Source: Dermatemys mawii
Taxonomy: Eukaryota; Chordata; Testudines; Dermatemydidae
DNA: 64,000 bases
Direction: 5' to 3'
Assembly (NCBI GenBank): GCA_007922305.1
Contig: ML677365.1
Location: 15,618,293-15,682,292, forward strand
Position 1 is the stretch's first letter. Every line of letters begins with the position of its first letter. A model generated the notes under the pieces. It had not been told where the DNA came from, did no database searches, and saw only the letters and a list, made by a program, of their open reading frames with translations. Made by a program: the position numbers and the translations under genes. Of this stretch, positions 1-12,967 are shown piece by piece.

Positions 1-598
1 TTGGGCTGCTTCTCTGTATTAGGATCATGAAGAAGTCTCGTCTCTACCCCGGGGCATGCACTCACACTGTCAAGCAGCAGCTCAGAGCTGCATCTCTGCC
101 TGCCAGTTTGCAGCCCTGCATCAGAGACAAGGGCAGCTGGTTTCTACTTTGGGTACCCTTACAAGTGAACCAGTGGCAGGAATTTAGGCCATTTGACAAC
201 AAGACCTCAACCAGCAGCTGGGAATATACTCTGACAACCTTAGACCCCTGAATGTCACCTCACTTAAGAAGGATCCGAGCTACTTGGATTTGGAAAGGCA
301 TCCCATTATTCCCTGACTGGTCAGGAGTTTATTGAGGATGATTCTTGAGGGATTTACCACCTTTGGGATGCCAGAGTGACATGGGCTCATGTGTCCCTCC
401 ACCTCTGGGCCCTTTTCCTATCCGCCTCCACTGGTAAACAATATTTTCTTGATTCTCATTTTGGATCTGAAATTTCCAGGTTTACTGAGCTGAGAGTCAG
501 GCACGAATCGGGTTCTGCTGCTTGCAGAGTCCCTACCACTTGGGCCCTTGCAGGTTACCATTAGCTCCTTGTCTCCCCAGTGCTGGCAAGTGTCTTAC
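1..598. other. intergenic, no recognised feature
   Basis: Only short open frames are present on either strand and none resembles a protein I recognise. This stretch lies on the 3' side of the decayed gag remnant that follows on the minus strand, so it could be the start of its protease/pol region or unrelated DNA. I see no reverse transcriptase or protease motif to decide this. Confidence 0.4.
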
Positions 599-1650
599 TT
601 AATGACCAGGCTTGTTGCAATGAAAATATACCAGATCACCGTTCATCTTAGGGACCCAGTCAGGCTTCAATGCCACCCAAAGTCTGGGTTTAGACCATTC
701 CTCTTTCTGGGAGGCCCCCTGCTGGGAGTCAGCTTTGTGCTGCTCTCCCTTGAATGTTTTATACACCCCCTGCTGACTGTCCACAGAAAAATCTGTCAGT
801 TTCCCAGCTATGCAAACTTCCCTGGGATATTTATCTATTAGCAATGATAGGTCGGGGGGCAGAGATGATAGAATTCTTCGAGACTCATTAATTTGTGGGC
901 CTCCTCAATAGTGGTGACTCCCCAATCAGCTACCCATTTTTTTATATACCCCTTAATCTGTGTTGCAACCTCTGCATAGTTCATATTCCCTTTTTTCTAA
1001 CTCCTTGAACTTCCTTCTATAAGCTTCAGGCATCAAGTTTAAATTTCAGCTAAAATCTTGTTTACACAGTCCATAATCCTTCCAGGACTTCTCTGACAGC
1101 AGTGCCACACCATCTCCTGGTCCACCTAGTTCAATTCACACTCCCTTTCAAATGCGTTCAGAAACGTATCCGTGGCCTCCCGGTCCCTAAAGTGAGGAAA
1201 TAATTTGGAGTCTATGTCACTCCTAGACCAGGCATATGGGGTGTGGCTCTGTTTATCTGAACAGGAGTTTGCTGGCACTGTCTCTGCATGTTGTACTTGT
1301 GCTGTTGCTACATGTCCTTCTCTTTTTGGTCATGTTGATGCTTCTTTTCATTGTGCTGGTGCTCCTTTTCTCAATCTTCCAGCCTTCGTCGTTCCAAATC
1401 TCTCTCAAATGAAAGTTGTTTCTTCTGAAACTGCAGAGTCTTTGCTTCTCTGGATCACTCACCCTTGTGACATCTACTTTGTCTGGGGAACCATTTGTAG
1501 CACCTTCTTCTTGATTACCAAAAGGCCCTGTAGGAGGAAAAAGACTCTTTTTGACCGTGTTTGGAGCAGATGCCTTTTCCTCCTGGCTAGAGTCAGAAAA
1601 GTGCAGCATGACCACCAACTCTGCTTTCTTCTGAACAGGAGTAGATAGAC
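599..1650 (-). pseudogene. decayed gag-like remnant of an LTR retroelement
   Basis: Read on the minus strand, three blocks in changing frames look like parts of one gag protein. The first is a highly charged, Glu/Lys/Arg-rich block at about 1618-1253. The second is a capsid-like block at about 1225-830 containing residues of the kind seen in retroelement capsids and the related SCAN fold (an F-x-H-F...D-x-F-x-x-x-F-E-R pattern, then P-E-A-Y-R-R-K-F). The third is a half zinc knuckle (C-x-K-P-G-H type) near 610. Several frameshifts and stops separate the blocks, so no functional protein is made. No LTR, primer-binding site or pol could be identified. A Gmr1-like (Gypsy) or endogenous retroviral origin are both possible; the SCAN-like residues favour the former. 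Confidence 0.5.
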
Positions 1651-4600
1651 TGCTGTGTGAACATGCTTAGAAGCTGATATGTCTTCAGCTGTTCATAACT
1701 CCTTTTTCTGCCTCTCTTCACTATTTGCCCCGCATAAGACTATAAGACACTGTTCTCTCTGTATTTTCCTTCTGCAGTACTTGCTTTTACTGCTATGGGC
1801 ACCTTATTGGGAATTCACATTGCCATAGAGCTCATACATTGCTACCACATTGTCACATTTTCAGGGACAACTGCACCTGTGTTGCCTCACCTTGGTCCCT
1901 TGAGGGCACCCACTTAAGGTTTCAGGCTCCTTACTGTCACCTTTCTTGGATGCAGACCTGTGTCTCTTTTCCTCCTAAATGGGGGTTTTAAGGCTGCACA
2001 GTTCTCTGCCTCACACCACGATACCCCCAGCAAGCCAGTCTGTCTAAAGGCCAGCCCTTGTTCATTCTTTCTCTCAGAGGACAATGACAGTGTTTTTATC
2101 AGTGACCACACACGCCTTTCAAAGCAAAGTACATTTATTTTCAGGACAAAAGCATTCCAGAGAAAACAGGTAAGAAACAATGAACAGATTTAACCTCACA
2201 GTAACCATACCAGCAATCATCCACCAGTCTTATGGAACCTAGTTGCCCAAGTCTTTACAACCATTCAAGAAAGACTGAGGTCTCCCTTGGACTCAAGGGC
2301 TGGTCTGTTTGTTGAATCAAACAGAAGACCCCAAGTTTCCCCAAACTCAGTCTTTATCTCCCAAAGTCTTTTTTTGTTCTTCAGCTCTCCTCTGGGACTG
2401 CCTTAAACTGGTATATGTAAGTGGTATATGCAACTGGACGTAGTACTTCTCTGGAACTGTTTACAGCCTTTGGGACTGTAGTAATCACTCCCCCTTGGTT
2501 TCAGTTCCTGGAGAAGCTGTGGCAACCCTTCTTCCAGAGAGCTGCATAAAATCCGTGGCCCACAATAAACATAAAACATTCATAAACTTAATACAATTTG
2601 GTCCCTAAAGATACAGCATATGGTTGCAATATCTGTCACGCTGACATCAACACGTAACACAAGGAGTGGAAGCCCTAACCATATGCATCTTGTGCCCATA
2701 CCTTATTCTGCTCCCACTGCTCTCCCTTCAGCTGCAGCTTTGACAACTCAGAAAACTGGCTCCATCACCTATCACAGCTGAATAGAGGCCTGTTGAGATA
2801 GTACTCAGTTGCTTTGGCCACTCTTCCCAACCCCCAGACCAGCAAAGTACACAGAAATAGAATGAAAAACACAACTTTATCAGAAACATTGCAGAGCTTT
2901 TGCTGTTTTTATTTTGTTTCACAGTGTTTCATCTGAAAAACACAAAGGTTAGTTGGCAAACACAATGTCAGCTGGACCTTTAAGGAATTCAAGTCCCATC
3001 TCTGACTTGTGCCTGGTTTCTCCTTCTCCACAATTGTGAGACTGAGACAGTAGGTGACTGAGAGCTAGGCCTCCTGGGAGACATAAAAAGAAACTTTCCT
3101 CAGCATAGTGAGCAGTTTCTTGCTGGGAAAGTGGTCAGACCTAGTGTGGGGCTTTTCTCCAAGAGAGTTGGGGAAACACTCTACTCAGCAGGTGAATTAG
3201 AAAAGGCCCATGAAGAGACAAAGCACAGAAGAATGCCAGGGAGGAATGAAGTAAGGTAAGAAAGAGGCCGTGGGCAATGCACCTCTGGTGTGGCCTGGGG
3301 GACCAGTACCAGTCCCTGTTTAGAGATTCCAGGGGCTTCTGAGAGAGTGAAAAGAAACCCTCCTGTATCAACAGGGGAGAGACCAAGAGACCAAGGCAGA
3401 CCATTGTAGGAAAGGACTATTGAGTGAACCTGGGGAGGGCCAAAGAAGAAACTACTGAGGCCATGAAGGCCTGATGGATTCCTGAGCCTAGAGAAGGACA
3501 AATGTTATCTTGAGCTTGGACTCTTTGTTTACCATGAAAGTGGAGGGCTGTTGGTGAGTCTGGCCAGAGAGCTAAGTCCCAAATCACTCTATCAGCCTAG
3601 GAAGACCACTGTATGAGGAGGAAGTGGTGAATCATTGCTATATATACACACATAGTCGGCAATGCACTTTATGGGGAGTTGGCATGACAGTCTGTTGCCT
3701 CAGCAGCATCTCCCACATGTCTGTGATCTGAAAATGAGAGCACAGCAAAGGTTCATTAGTTAAGGTTAAACAAGGTTAACCCTGACCTTTCTCTAGTCCC
3801 CAAGGAGAGAGCTCTTAAACAAATACAATAACAAAATAAGTCAAAGTAAAACAGAGCAAAAACTGCAGTCCTATTTTATTCAAAGCATAATGTCTATAAT
3901 TTATGAAATAAGAAGTGCCAGATATTGAAACCTATGAGGGTGTGAACAGATTTTGGGCCATGTAAGTACCATAGATAGTGTAGGAATACTTAAAGTCAGC
4001 TCACTTTAAAATGGATAAAGAAGAAAATTCCATGTTCCCAAGAAAAGGTATTATTTCTAGAACCTTTAGATGTATACTAGTAAATAAAAATGTGAGAAAT
4101 ATTTGAGCTCCCATAAATGATACCATGGGTGGATACTAAAGTGGTAAAAATCTAAAGTAGACACAGTCTAAGTCCGATCCAGTTCAGCATTAGACTAATG
4201 TTGTGTTTTGTTTTGTTTTTCCTAATGTCAGGAGAGAAGATATATAAAAATGGAATGGAGCTGATGTTTACTTTATAGCTAATGGTTCCCCAAATCTACA
4301 AGAACTTCTAAAGAGTAGATAAAAGCAGCTGCACATGTGATATAGGAATAAACATCCAGAAGAAAACACAACTGTAATCAAAGTTCCAGCTGCTCTCTAC
4401 TTAATTCTTATCTGCATTCTTTTTAATCAGGCACATTTTTAAGTCAAAGGCATATTTCCAACAGCTTTTGTCCATATATATATATATGTATATATGTCCC
4501 TTGAAATATTACAGAAGTCCTGTTTCATATCAACTTCAGTGACAATGTACACTCTTTTATTAACTTTCTTCTCATCATCCCCCATTTTCCCTCTGGGCCT

Positions 4601-7600
4601 CTCTTCTGCATCTGGTGTCTCTACTGGTACTCAAGATGACAAATACTGATAACTGTGAAGCTGCAATGCTGTGTACTTCTATAAGGCAAAGCCTAGCCAA
4701 GGTTAGTCATTGATTTATGTGGTATATTCTCTTCAACAGTGCAAGGTTTTTTCTAATTCCATACCTTTTAATCCTCGCCACCTTCAACTAAGAGGGCATC
4801 AGATTTCCATCTTATTATTGCAGCTGTGTTTTCCTAAAACTAAAATCCATTTTTTTGAATGTAGTTACTCATTTTTTTTTAAATCAGTTTTTTAAGAGAC
4901 TGGACTCTCACCAATATGATAGTAGTTGAAAGTGATTGGTCAATAAATGGCTGATATAGATTACAAAAATCAAATCCGAGATGTTGAAATGAATGTTTAC
5001 CCTATTTTCCACAGATTTTGACAATATTGAGACGTTAAGCAAAGGATTTACTTTATGAAAGGAAGTTGATATGAAATATAGATGGCAGAGCAAAGCTTGT
5101 GCAGTGGTGCTGGAATAATTTGTATACTGGGATGCTGAAAGCCATTGAGGCAAACTGTAAACCATTTACATAATGGAAAACACTTCAAGCCAGGGAGTGC
5201 TGCATTCCTAGTTCCAGCATATATGAGCTTGCATGACCCAGTAATGGCTGCACTGAGAACAGATGGATCCTTCTGCAGTTGCTTCTCCACGCTCTGTCAC
5301 ATGGTTTCAGTTGTTTCAAAGTGGTTTTCAGGTGGCTATATCCCAAAGATTGCTGGCCTTCAGGATACAATTCAGGTCCAAATCTATCTGGCATCTGATG
5401 TCAACCCAGAATGAATGGAATTCTGGGGGTGGTAGTCACTGTGACTGATGGGAGTTGTAGGCTACTGGGGGGGCAGATATAAAGAGCTCACTCTTGGTGG
5501 TGGTGGGTGAAGAGGTAGGAGTTATTTCTATTTGCAGAGAGTTATACAAGGGGTGAAGAATTGGTCCTGCTTAATTTAATGAGAGCTTTCCCATTGACTT
5601 CAATGGACCAGAATTTCATGAAAAATTAGAAAACTGACAAGAGCTCTGGGTATCCAATCTAAAGGTCAGGGAAAGCCTAAAGAGAAGCAGCCTAAAAAGA
5701 CAGCAGGGTAAGGAACTCTGAGATTATGGTGTTGTGGCTAATATAGTTGGCCAAAGTCAGGGACTTCCACAGCTGTAAGGAGGCTGCCTTGTAAGAAGGG
5801 AAGCAGGAAGAACCTATGGTAACACTCGATTTTTAAAAAATTATTATTATTTGGAGCCTGATGCTCATGGAAGAGGGAAGGTATGAAAGCTCTCCTTAGA
5901 CTCTGAGGGATCTTCAGGGCATTGCTGTATTGACAGAACCCACTCTGTCCTCACAACTGCCACCTGCTGCCCTAAAAGGGAAGCTGTGGTGGAGCATGAG
6001 GAGATCTAGATGAACAATCACTTCTGATTTGGATTTCTTGCTTTCTGTGGATTTCTGTTACCCCAGAATGGAAGGCATTTTGCTTTAGACGGAGAGCTAA
6101 GCTACTTACCAGTAAGAGGAAACTGGACCATAGCTACACTCACACCGTAAAGATAAGAGGCTTTCCTAGACCCATTGTATGTTGGGGAGCGGGAAGGGCT
6201 GATAACTCTATATGACTGGCAGGCAGAGAGATCACCTGGAAATAGTTGTGGTACTGGTTGTGGAGTGCTGGTTTGATCAGCCCTTTGTCTGAAGGAGAGA
6301 AGTGTTGGTCAGTAGCTTGGTGGAAAAGGTATTCTCTTCAGCCTTGCAAGAGTCTTGTGTAACCTACTGGTGAGTGCGTCACGGGACCCATCTTGTCAAT
6401 CCACAAAGGAATTGTTGTGCTCTCCAGCAGTAGAGCTTTAGCTCAAGCTGTAGCAGTTCAAGCTTCTAGGGCTGGATGTTCCCAGTTCAAACCTCAGTGT
6501 GTTAGTTAAGATTGTGGCTGTCACAGTAACACTAGGTGCATAACCACCTGTAATACTGGAAAGGATACCTAAGTTGCTACTAAGTGCCAGCCTACTAATA
6601 CCTCCCAATCTGATGTGCATTTTCGCACGGGAATGCAGAACAAAAATGGAGATGGGGTATTTTAAATATGTAGGATAAGTACTCTCTTCCAGAAACAGAA
6701 TGGTGAATAATATCTTTTTAGTAGATTAAACAGCCTAATTTTAGAGACATTAATTATTTTTGTAACTGAGTGACACTTAGTGTAGAAACTAAACAGAATA
6801 GGCAAGACCCACACTGGTGTAAATCAGTGTAGCTCAGCTGATGTCAGCTGCTGACTTATACTACCTGTGGGTCTGGCCCAATATATGCATTTATTGATTC
6901 AACAAAATGTAAGACTAAGGAACCCAAATAATAGGCACACTCCACCTTCTGAACCTGCATGAAAAGGATAATGCTATTCTGGATTTCTTAATGCTAAAAT
7001 ACACATACACAAACAAGCTTTCTGGAATCCATTATCTCCACTGAAAGGCACCATCTAAAAATTACCGTGCAAGAGATGATGACTAATAGGCTCAAGTCTT
7101 TAGAACAGACTTCCTAGCAATACAAGAAGACTGTAACAAACAACCATAGCCACCTGTTTTTCTTAAAACACTCCTTTAGTGGAAGTCACCCTAGCTGAAT
7201 TAAATTTGTTTCCCTCGGGTCTGCATTTTCTTTGGCTAAGACAACAGCTGCACCATGTGGAGATGATCCACAAGAAGTGTAACACATGTTTGTGATTGCC
7301 GTATCAGCTTTGACAGACCTAAGTGCAGTGCTCGTTAGCTGCCTCTTCCCAGAAAGCCAGTTTATAATCTATGCAACATCTTGCAAAGTAGTAGCCCTAA
7401 TACATATAGCTTTATTTATTTCTTGCACATGCTGGTTCAGTAAAACAAACAGAAAGAACAGGCTGTTACTTATAGCAATAAATATTGCACTAATCACCAG
7501 CATTTTCAATGGTGTGTCAAAATAGGAACCAAATAGGATGACTGGTGAACTATGTACAATCTTCAGCGATCCCATAGCACTAAAATGAAATCTAGTCCTA

Positions 7601-10600
7601 CAGACATACTCAGACTATCAGAATTTTCAATATCTCTTATTTCAAAGTTGTAGAAATATGAAGTAAACTAACCTCTCCATGAAATTGCTGAATTCCTGGA
7701 AAATAATGAACAACCAATGTTCACGGACAGTTTTTTTTTTCACTTGGAGAACGGGTGCCAAAAGTTAGGCTTGTGGAGTCTCAGTGGATTTTGGACCAGG
7801 GTATTAAAGCCACTTTTGAGATCTCTAACTGGGACCTTTTGGGTGTTCGGCGTTCTTGAAAATTGGGTCTGCTTAGATACCCAAAACCAAAACTAGCAGC
7901 CTAACTTCAGACACTCACTACTTTGAAAGCCTCTCATAAATGTGAAATAGGTATCCACTGTACAGAAAGATAGTCTGAATACATGTCTAACACTCAGATT
8001 TTTATTCCTTTCCCTCCTCTAAAAGGCACTCTCTGTGTCAGTTTCTCACTGAACATTTTTGGTATTCAAATAAGGCAAATATTTATGAATGAACCTCCAA
8101 GAATTAAAAATTACTATTGTCAATAGGATAAGAATAGCTAAACACTGAATATGTAGGAAATTAGACACTATAATTAATGACAAACTCAAGGATGAGGCAC
8201 TAGTGCTCTAGAATTCTCCAGTGCAACGTTATACAAAATATTGAATTCCATCTTATTTAGAGGACACAGAAACATGAGGAATGCTCACAAAAGGAGTGAT
8301 GCACTTGAATTTTAAAGTGATTAAGGCCAGGTTTGTGCTAGAAATTTTTCCCACTATAGTAGTGTCTGTTAGGGGGATTACTTCTTTTGTTTTTCCTAGC
8401 ATTTCTACATGGGCAAAAGCCCTACTGTATATGCAGTTATAGATAGAACTTAATTTGCTCAGGAAATTGGTTCAGAAAACTGAATATCAGCTGCTCTCTG
8501 GACTGTAAAGTCAGCAGAACTGTCAGTCGTTTCACAAACACAACACTTACTTTTTTTCAACTGTGAGACAAAAGAGACAGACACTTTAGAGCCATGCATA
8601 TGGCTTGACTCTAAGCAATTTTTAGTAACTCAAGGTGCAGGCCTCAAGATAGACAGTGAGCTCCCCGTTGCTTTAATTAAAAGAACACTGCAGTCAGCAA
8701 GTTTCCCCTACATATTGTTGCGACGTTACAACCAGACTTCCTATATTTAAAAAATAAATGCTTTTCCTTCAGGTGTCCTGTGAAAGATTAGCAAGAACAG
8801 GGGAAAATGACATTCTGTACAAGGGAAAAATTAAAACTAACTAGACACAAAGTGCTGCCCTTAAAAATGCCTGCCTCCAACTTTCAGGCTTTCATCAATG
8901 CCCCTGCCCCCTATCCTCTTGAAACTCCCCTGAGCTGGCTACTAGATTGCTGTTTGCAGCGTAAGACGTGACAAAGTAAAGGCAATCTTGTGGGAGGAAC
9001 AGAAGGGACAAAGTTGGAGAGAACATAGGCAGAAAGGTAGAGAGGGAATTCTCAGCTAGTGAACTAAAGGAGGCTCACTGATTGATGGGTCTGTCAGTTC
9101 TGAGAAATTACAGCTGTCAGAGCTGATAGCCCACCATTTGTTCCAATGAAATGTGTTCACATAAGCAGTTGAGGCAAAAATCATTGTAAATTAGTCATTC
9201 TTTAACTCCTGTATATTATTTTTATCCTCCACATAGCACCAAAAAAAATCAGTGGCTAAGTACCACTTATTATCTAATATTCCAGCATGGTTGGTAATTG
9301 ATTGGCTGTGTGTGCCTGTGAAGGGGAACAAGCAATTAAGGGCAGGGGTGGGAAGGCGGAGGGAGAGGGGAAATATATCCTAGAATGGTAAATGTCTCTA
9401 GCCTAGACAAGTTCTTAGTAATCTTAGGTCCTATTAGTAACAGGGAGGTACATTTTTTCCAGACAAAAATAAGATTAACCAAATTGATGGTGACCCTTAA
9501 CTATCAAGAGCAAAATTGGTATCATTGCAGTGCAGATTAGAATCTCTTTTTCTAGTTAGTAATGCTCAACATACATACTATTCTGTTTCAGAGTTGTTTA
9601 ATATATTATAGCATAATAGGAAAAATAGCAGATGGTATTAAGATTTGAAATTAAATGATCAGTCAACTTAAAATCCTATATGAACAAACAAATATCCTTA
9701 CCTGTAGCATTAATACTTTGGTTATTAAAGTAACTTAGATCAGGAAACCCAACTAATTTCTTATTCTGCCACCCTTTCTTGTACTGAGTAGGACCTTACT
9801 TCATGAGTATTCACACTGATTTCAATAGGAATAAATGGTGTCATACTCTGTCTCTAAGTTTGCTGCTTGTTTACTTTTTGTATCACAGTTTAGACAAAGA
9901 AAATCAATAACATCAATTGCACTCTTTTATGGTCAGTTTCTCTTGACACCACAATACTTGGACTGTAAAAACACTGCAAGGAATGTTTGTTTAACTTCAG
10001 TGTAGTTCAGGAAAAAATAATGGAAACATTACTACTCCTAGGCTCTTGTAAACTTTTTTTTTTTTAACGAAGCTAAATTTTGAGCTAAACTTAAGTCAGT
10101 GTCTCTTATTTTATCTGGTATATTTATAACTATTTTATGACTGACAAGGTTAAGGAAATACATAACATTCTTAGATAAGCCTGCAAGGTTACTTCATGTT
10201 AAACATGATAGCTAGGATCTTTTGTTCCCTTTTGGGCCACAGAAAAAGTACATGCAGAAGTTGGTTCTCCTTATCATCTGTATAAACAAGCTAGGATTCT
10301 ATCCAAGGCCCTTTTCTTAACTTCCAAAATTCTAGTTTACTGTTAGACAATTGCAACTCAAAAGATATTAAGACATGGAAACAATTTATTGACAATTTGT
10401 TAAACTAGTTATTTCAAATATTACACATTTTAGTTAAAGCACATCACTTAGGCATTTAACGCTTGTTCCAACAACCATTGAAATAAATTGGCTTCTTTCA
10501 ATTGATTGTAATGGAGTTAGATAGGATGTTCGTATATGAATCAATACACAAACACCTATATTATGTCCGTGAATAACATTTTTTAAAAGGAGACACAGAC

Positions 10601-12233
10601 TTAATCTTAATTTTAAATATTTGTTAGTAACACCTTTAAAAACATAAAACTGAAGTTTTCAAATTTTTGTCCTGTGCAATTTATTATGACTTCTATGTAA
10701 ATAAGGCATCCTGTAACTTGCTAATTCATGTGCTCCAGTATAATATTATATTCCTCTTAAAAAAACCATGTACTTGTTGTCCTAGATGCTGACTCTGTGA
10801 GTGCTCCAGGTCTGAAGCACTTATGGGGAAAAATATAGTAGATGCCCAGGAGCTTTGCTAATCTGCTCCTCTTCCCACCCTCAATGCCTCCCATATGCCA
10901 TGGATCATCTATTCAGCGGTGTGCAGAAGGTGCTGAGGGGAGGGGAAGGAGTGAAGTCAGGAAGAGGTGGGTGGGGACTTGGGGCTGGGGTGGAGTGGGG
11001 ATCGAGCACCCCCAGGGACAGAGGAAGTTGTTTGCTGTACTGCTAATTCTTCATAAGAATATATGCTAATACATATTTGTAATCTGTGGGATTGGATCAG
11101 CTGCTTGAAAGGAAAAACAGTCATTCAATGATCCTCTGCCAGGTTTTAGGCTGGGTCTAAACAAAACCTTTTCTTAAGATCCCCCACCATTGCAAACTCT
11201 GGTGTCGCTCTACAATTGGTAGACACTATGGGAGTACCACTGTATATTATCCACCAACTTTTTCACCTTTGTGTTGTCTAGATACCAGTGATCCAATAGC
11301 ATACGTCTCCAGATTTCCCTTATTGGAAAGGTAAGGCTAGGGAGTGGATTCAGAGGTACTATGGTTTTCCCCTTTCATGTGCAAACCATTTCTGTAGCTA
11401 TAAACAATACTATAATGGGCATGCTGGCTCATTAATGAGCACTGCTGGCTTATTACCATACTCTACAGCAAGTTGGAGCTGACTTCTGCAGCAAGGTCCG
11501 GAAGCTCACATGGCTTGGGGAGAAATGGGGCTGCCTGGATTACTCCACTATGTTGGGGTAAAAATTACTGAAGTTTAGGTAAGTGACTATTAAAATTAAT
11601 AATGGATCATGTAGCATATTATTCTTTTTATCTATTTTTGACATTGAATTCAATTTATTGTCCCTCCATTTTTACACTGAGAAGGCATAACTAAATTTTA
11701 GAAACTCTTGAGGGAAAGCTAGAGGTTTTGACAGGTGAATAAGAGGAAGAGCATTTGGAACAAAAGATGACATCAGTAGTGATATTCAATTGGATCTATC
11801 TGCGGGCTGATTGAGAATTCTATGACACGAGGCAGGCCATTTGCACAGAAGGCTGATGACAAAAAAAAAACAACCAAACACTCCAAAACAACCACACTTC
11901 AGCTGCCAATAAATAAAGTACCTTGACTGCAAGTATGTGTTCTTATATTTTAACGAAGATTATAGATCAAAATTATTACATGGCAATCTCTAACTGGAGA
12001 AGTGGTATTGATGATCTCTAGTAAACTTGGTGAAGAGAGGTTTGTAGGAGGTCAGGGCACGAGGCATATACTGATTAAGATGCTAATCTGCCAGGCGATT
12101 GCAGTGTTGTTTTTTTAATAACATTTATGGTAAAAAAAAACCCCTTAGACCTGCAGAGGTATGGTGATCAGAACATTGTTAAAAGATAGATAGCTAGATT
12201 CTGGCTATTCTGAAACTGGTCAGCATATTGAGT
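1651..12233. other. intergenic stretch upstream of STK3
   Basis: About 10.6 kb with no protein-coding exon that I can support. It is AT-rich, with a short (TA)n run near 4477-4497 and T/A homopolymers. A few segments look like very old amniote repeats, for example 6795-6880 (a 'GTGTAAATCAGTGTAGCTC'-type motif) and 7740-7920, but they are too decayed to name. The open frames here (for example around 3141-3501 and 7286-7575) show no domain and sit in no splice context. OSR2 is the expected neighbour on this side in other vertebrates from general knowledge of the locus, but no OSR2 exon is visible. Confidence 0.5.
6425..6512 (+). repeat. tRNA-like SINE fragment (tentative)
   Basis: The segment contains an A-box-like stretch (TTAGCTCAAGCTGTAGCAG) and, about 35 bases later, a B-box-like GTTCAAACC, the spacing expected of a tRNA-derived Pol III promoter. 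No intact tRNA cloverleaf is evident, so a SINE head or tRNA-derived relic is more likely than a tRNA gene. Confidence 0.3.
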
Positions 12234-12700
12234 TCAGAAATCACAAAGTCCTGCTTCTCTCAATTTTTTCTTCAAGATCCCTGAGCTCTGGAGCCTTAAA
12301 ATTTCTAATTGAAAGGTACCTTCATCAGTTGAATCAAGAATGTTCTTTGCTTCAGAAGGGCAAGGCCCATTGGCAGACACAACAAATGGATCACAAACAA
12401 ATAAAAGCAAATTCTTTGGAATTTTAAAATTCTCAAATCCCATTTTAAAATTTTTGATCAAATTGTTTAGGAATTCTTGCATTGTTTTCATTGAGGTTTC
12501 ATTTGTAGCACCAACATGCAATGTGGGAAAGTGCAAATTTTTCATGTTAAGTCCATCTGAAAGATTTCAAGATTCCTCTGAAAGGCCCACACTTCTTCAA
12601 ACAGATCCACAAACACTGCTTAGATCGCCTTGGAGCTGCAAGTTAAGGGAATTCAAGTGACCAGTAATATCATGTAGCAAAGCTATCTGTGTCATGGGTG
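12234..12700 (-). pseudogene. hAT transposase remnant (ZBED5/SCAND3-like)
   Basis: The minus-strand frame 12545-12234 translates to 103 residues that include NFKIPKNLLLFVCDPF and FQLEILRLQSS, segments I recognise from the middle of the ZBED5/ZBED9-like family of domesticated and active hAT transposases. Upstream on the same strand (12700-12550), in other frames, come pieces typical of the preceding region (an ITGHLN-like block, then LQLQG). Frameshifts and stops break the reading frame, and neither the BED finger nor the hAT dimerisation domain is present. It is a dead fragment of a longer element. Confidence 0.65.
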
Positions 12701-12892
12701 GGGGAGGCGTTCCAGGGTGATCTCACACCTCTGAGCAGCTGGTGGCTTGTGCACCCCACTCCCATGCTGGAGCCTCCACATTTATCTGACAAAAAAAATT
12801 TGCAGAATTTTACAATATTGTGTGCAAAAATTTTATTTTTTGGCACTGAATTTTTAATTTTTTGGTGCAGAATTCCCTCAGGAGTAAGTATT
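12700..12892. mobile_element. end of a hAT-like DNA element (tentative)
   Basis: An AT-rich segment repeats 'TTTGCAGAATTTTA' / 'GCAAAAATTTTAT' type phrases and closes with GCAGAATTCCCTCAGGAGTA, a terminus I recognise as recurring in sauropsid genomes. It lies directly beside the hAT transposase remnant and may be its terminus, but the opposite end is not visible and no target duplication could be found. Confidence 0.35.
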
Positions 12893-12967
12893 AGTTTGTT
12901 TGGCAATGTTTTTGGATTTCCTTATTTATTAAATGTGCAATTATTTAACGTGGCATGAATATATCCT

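Noticed and set aside
7286..7575. Hydrophobic open frame resembling a membrane protein
   Set aside because: Hydrophobicity follows from AT-rich composition. No signal, homolog or exon boundaries can be supported.
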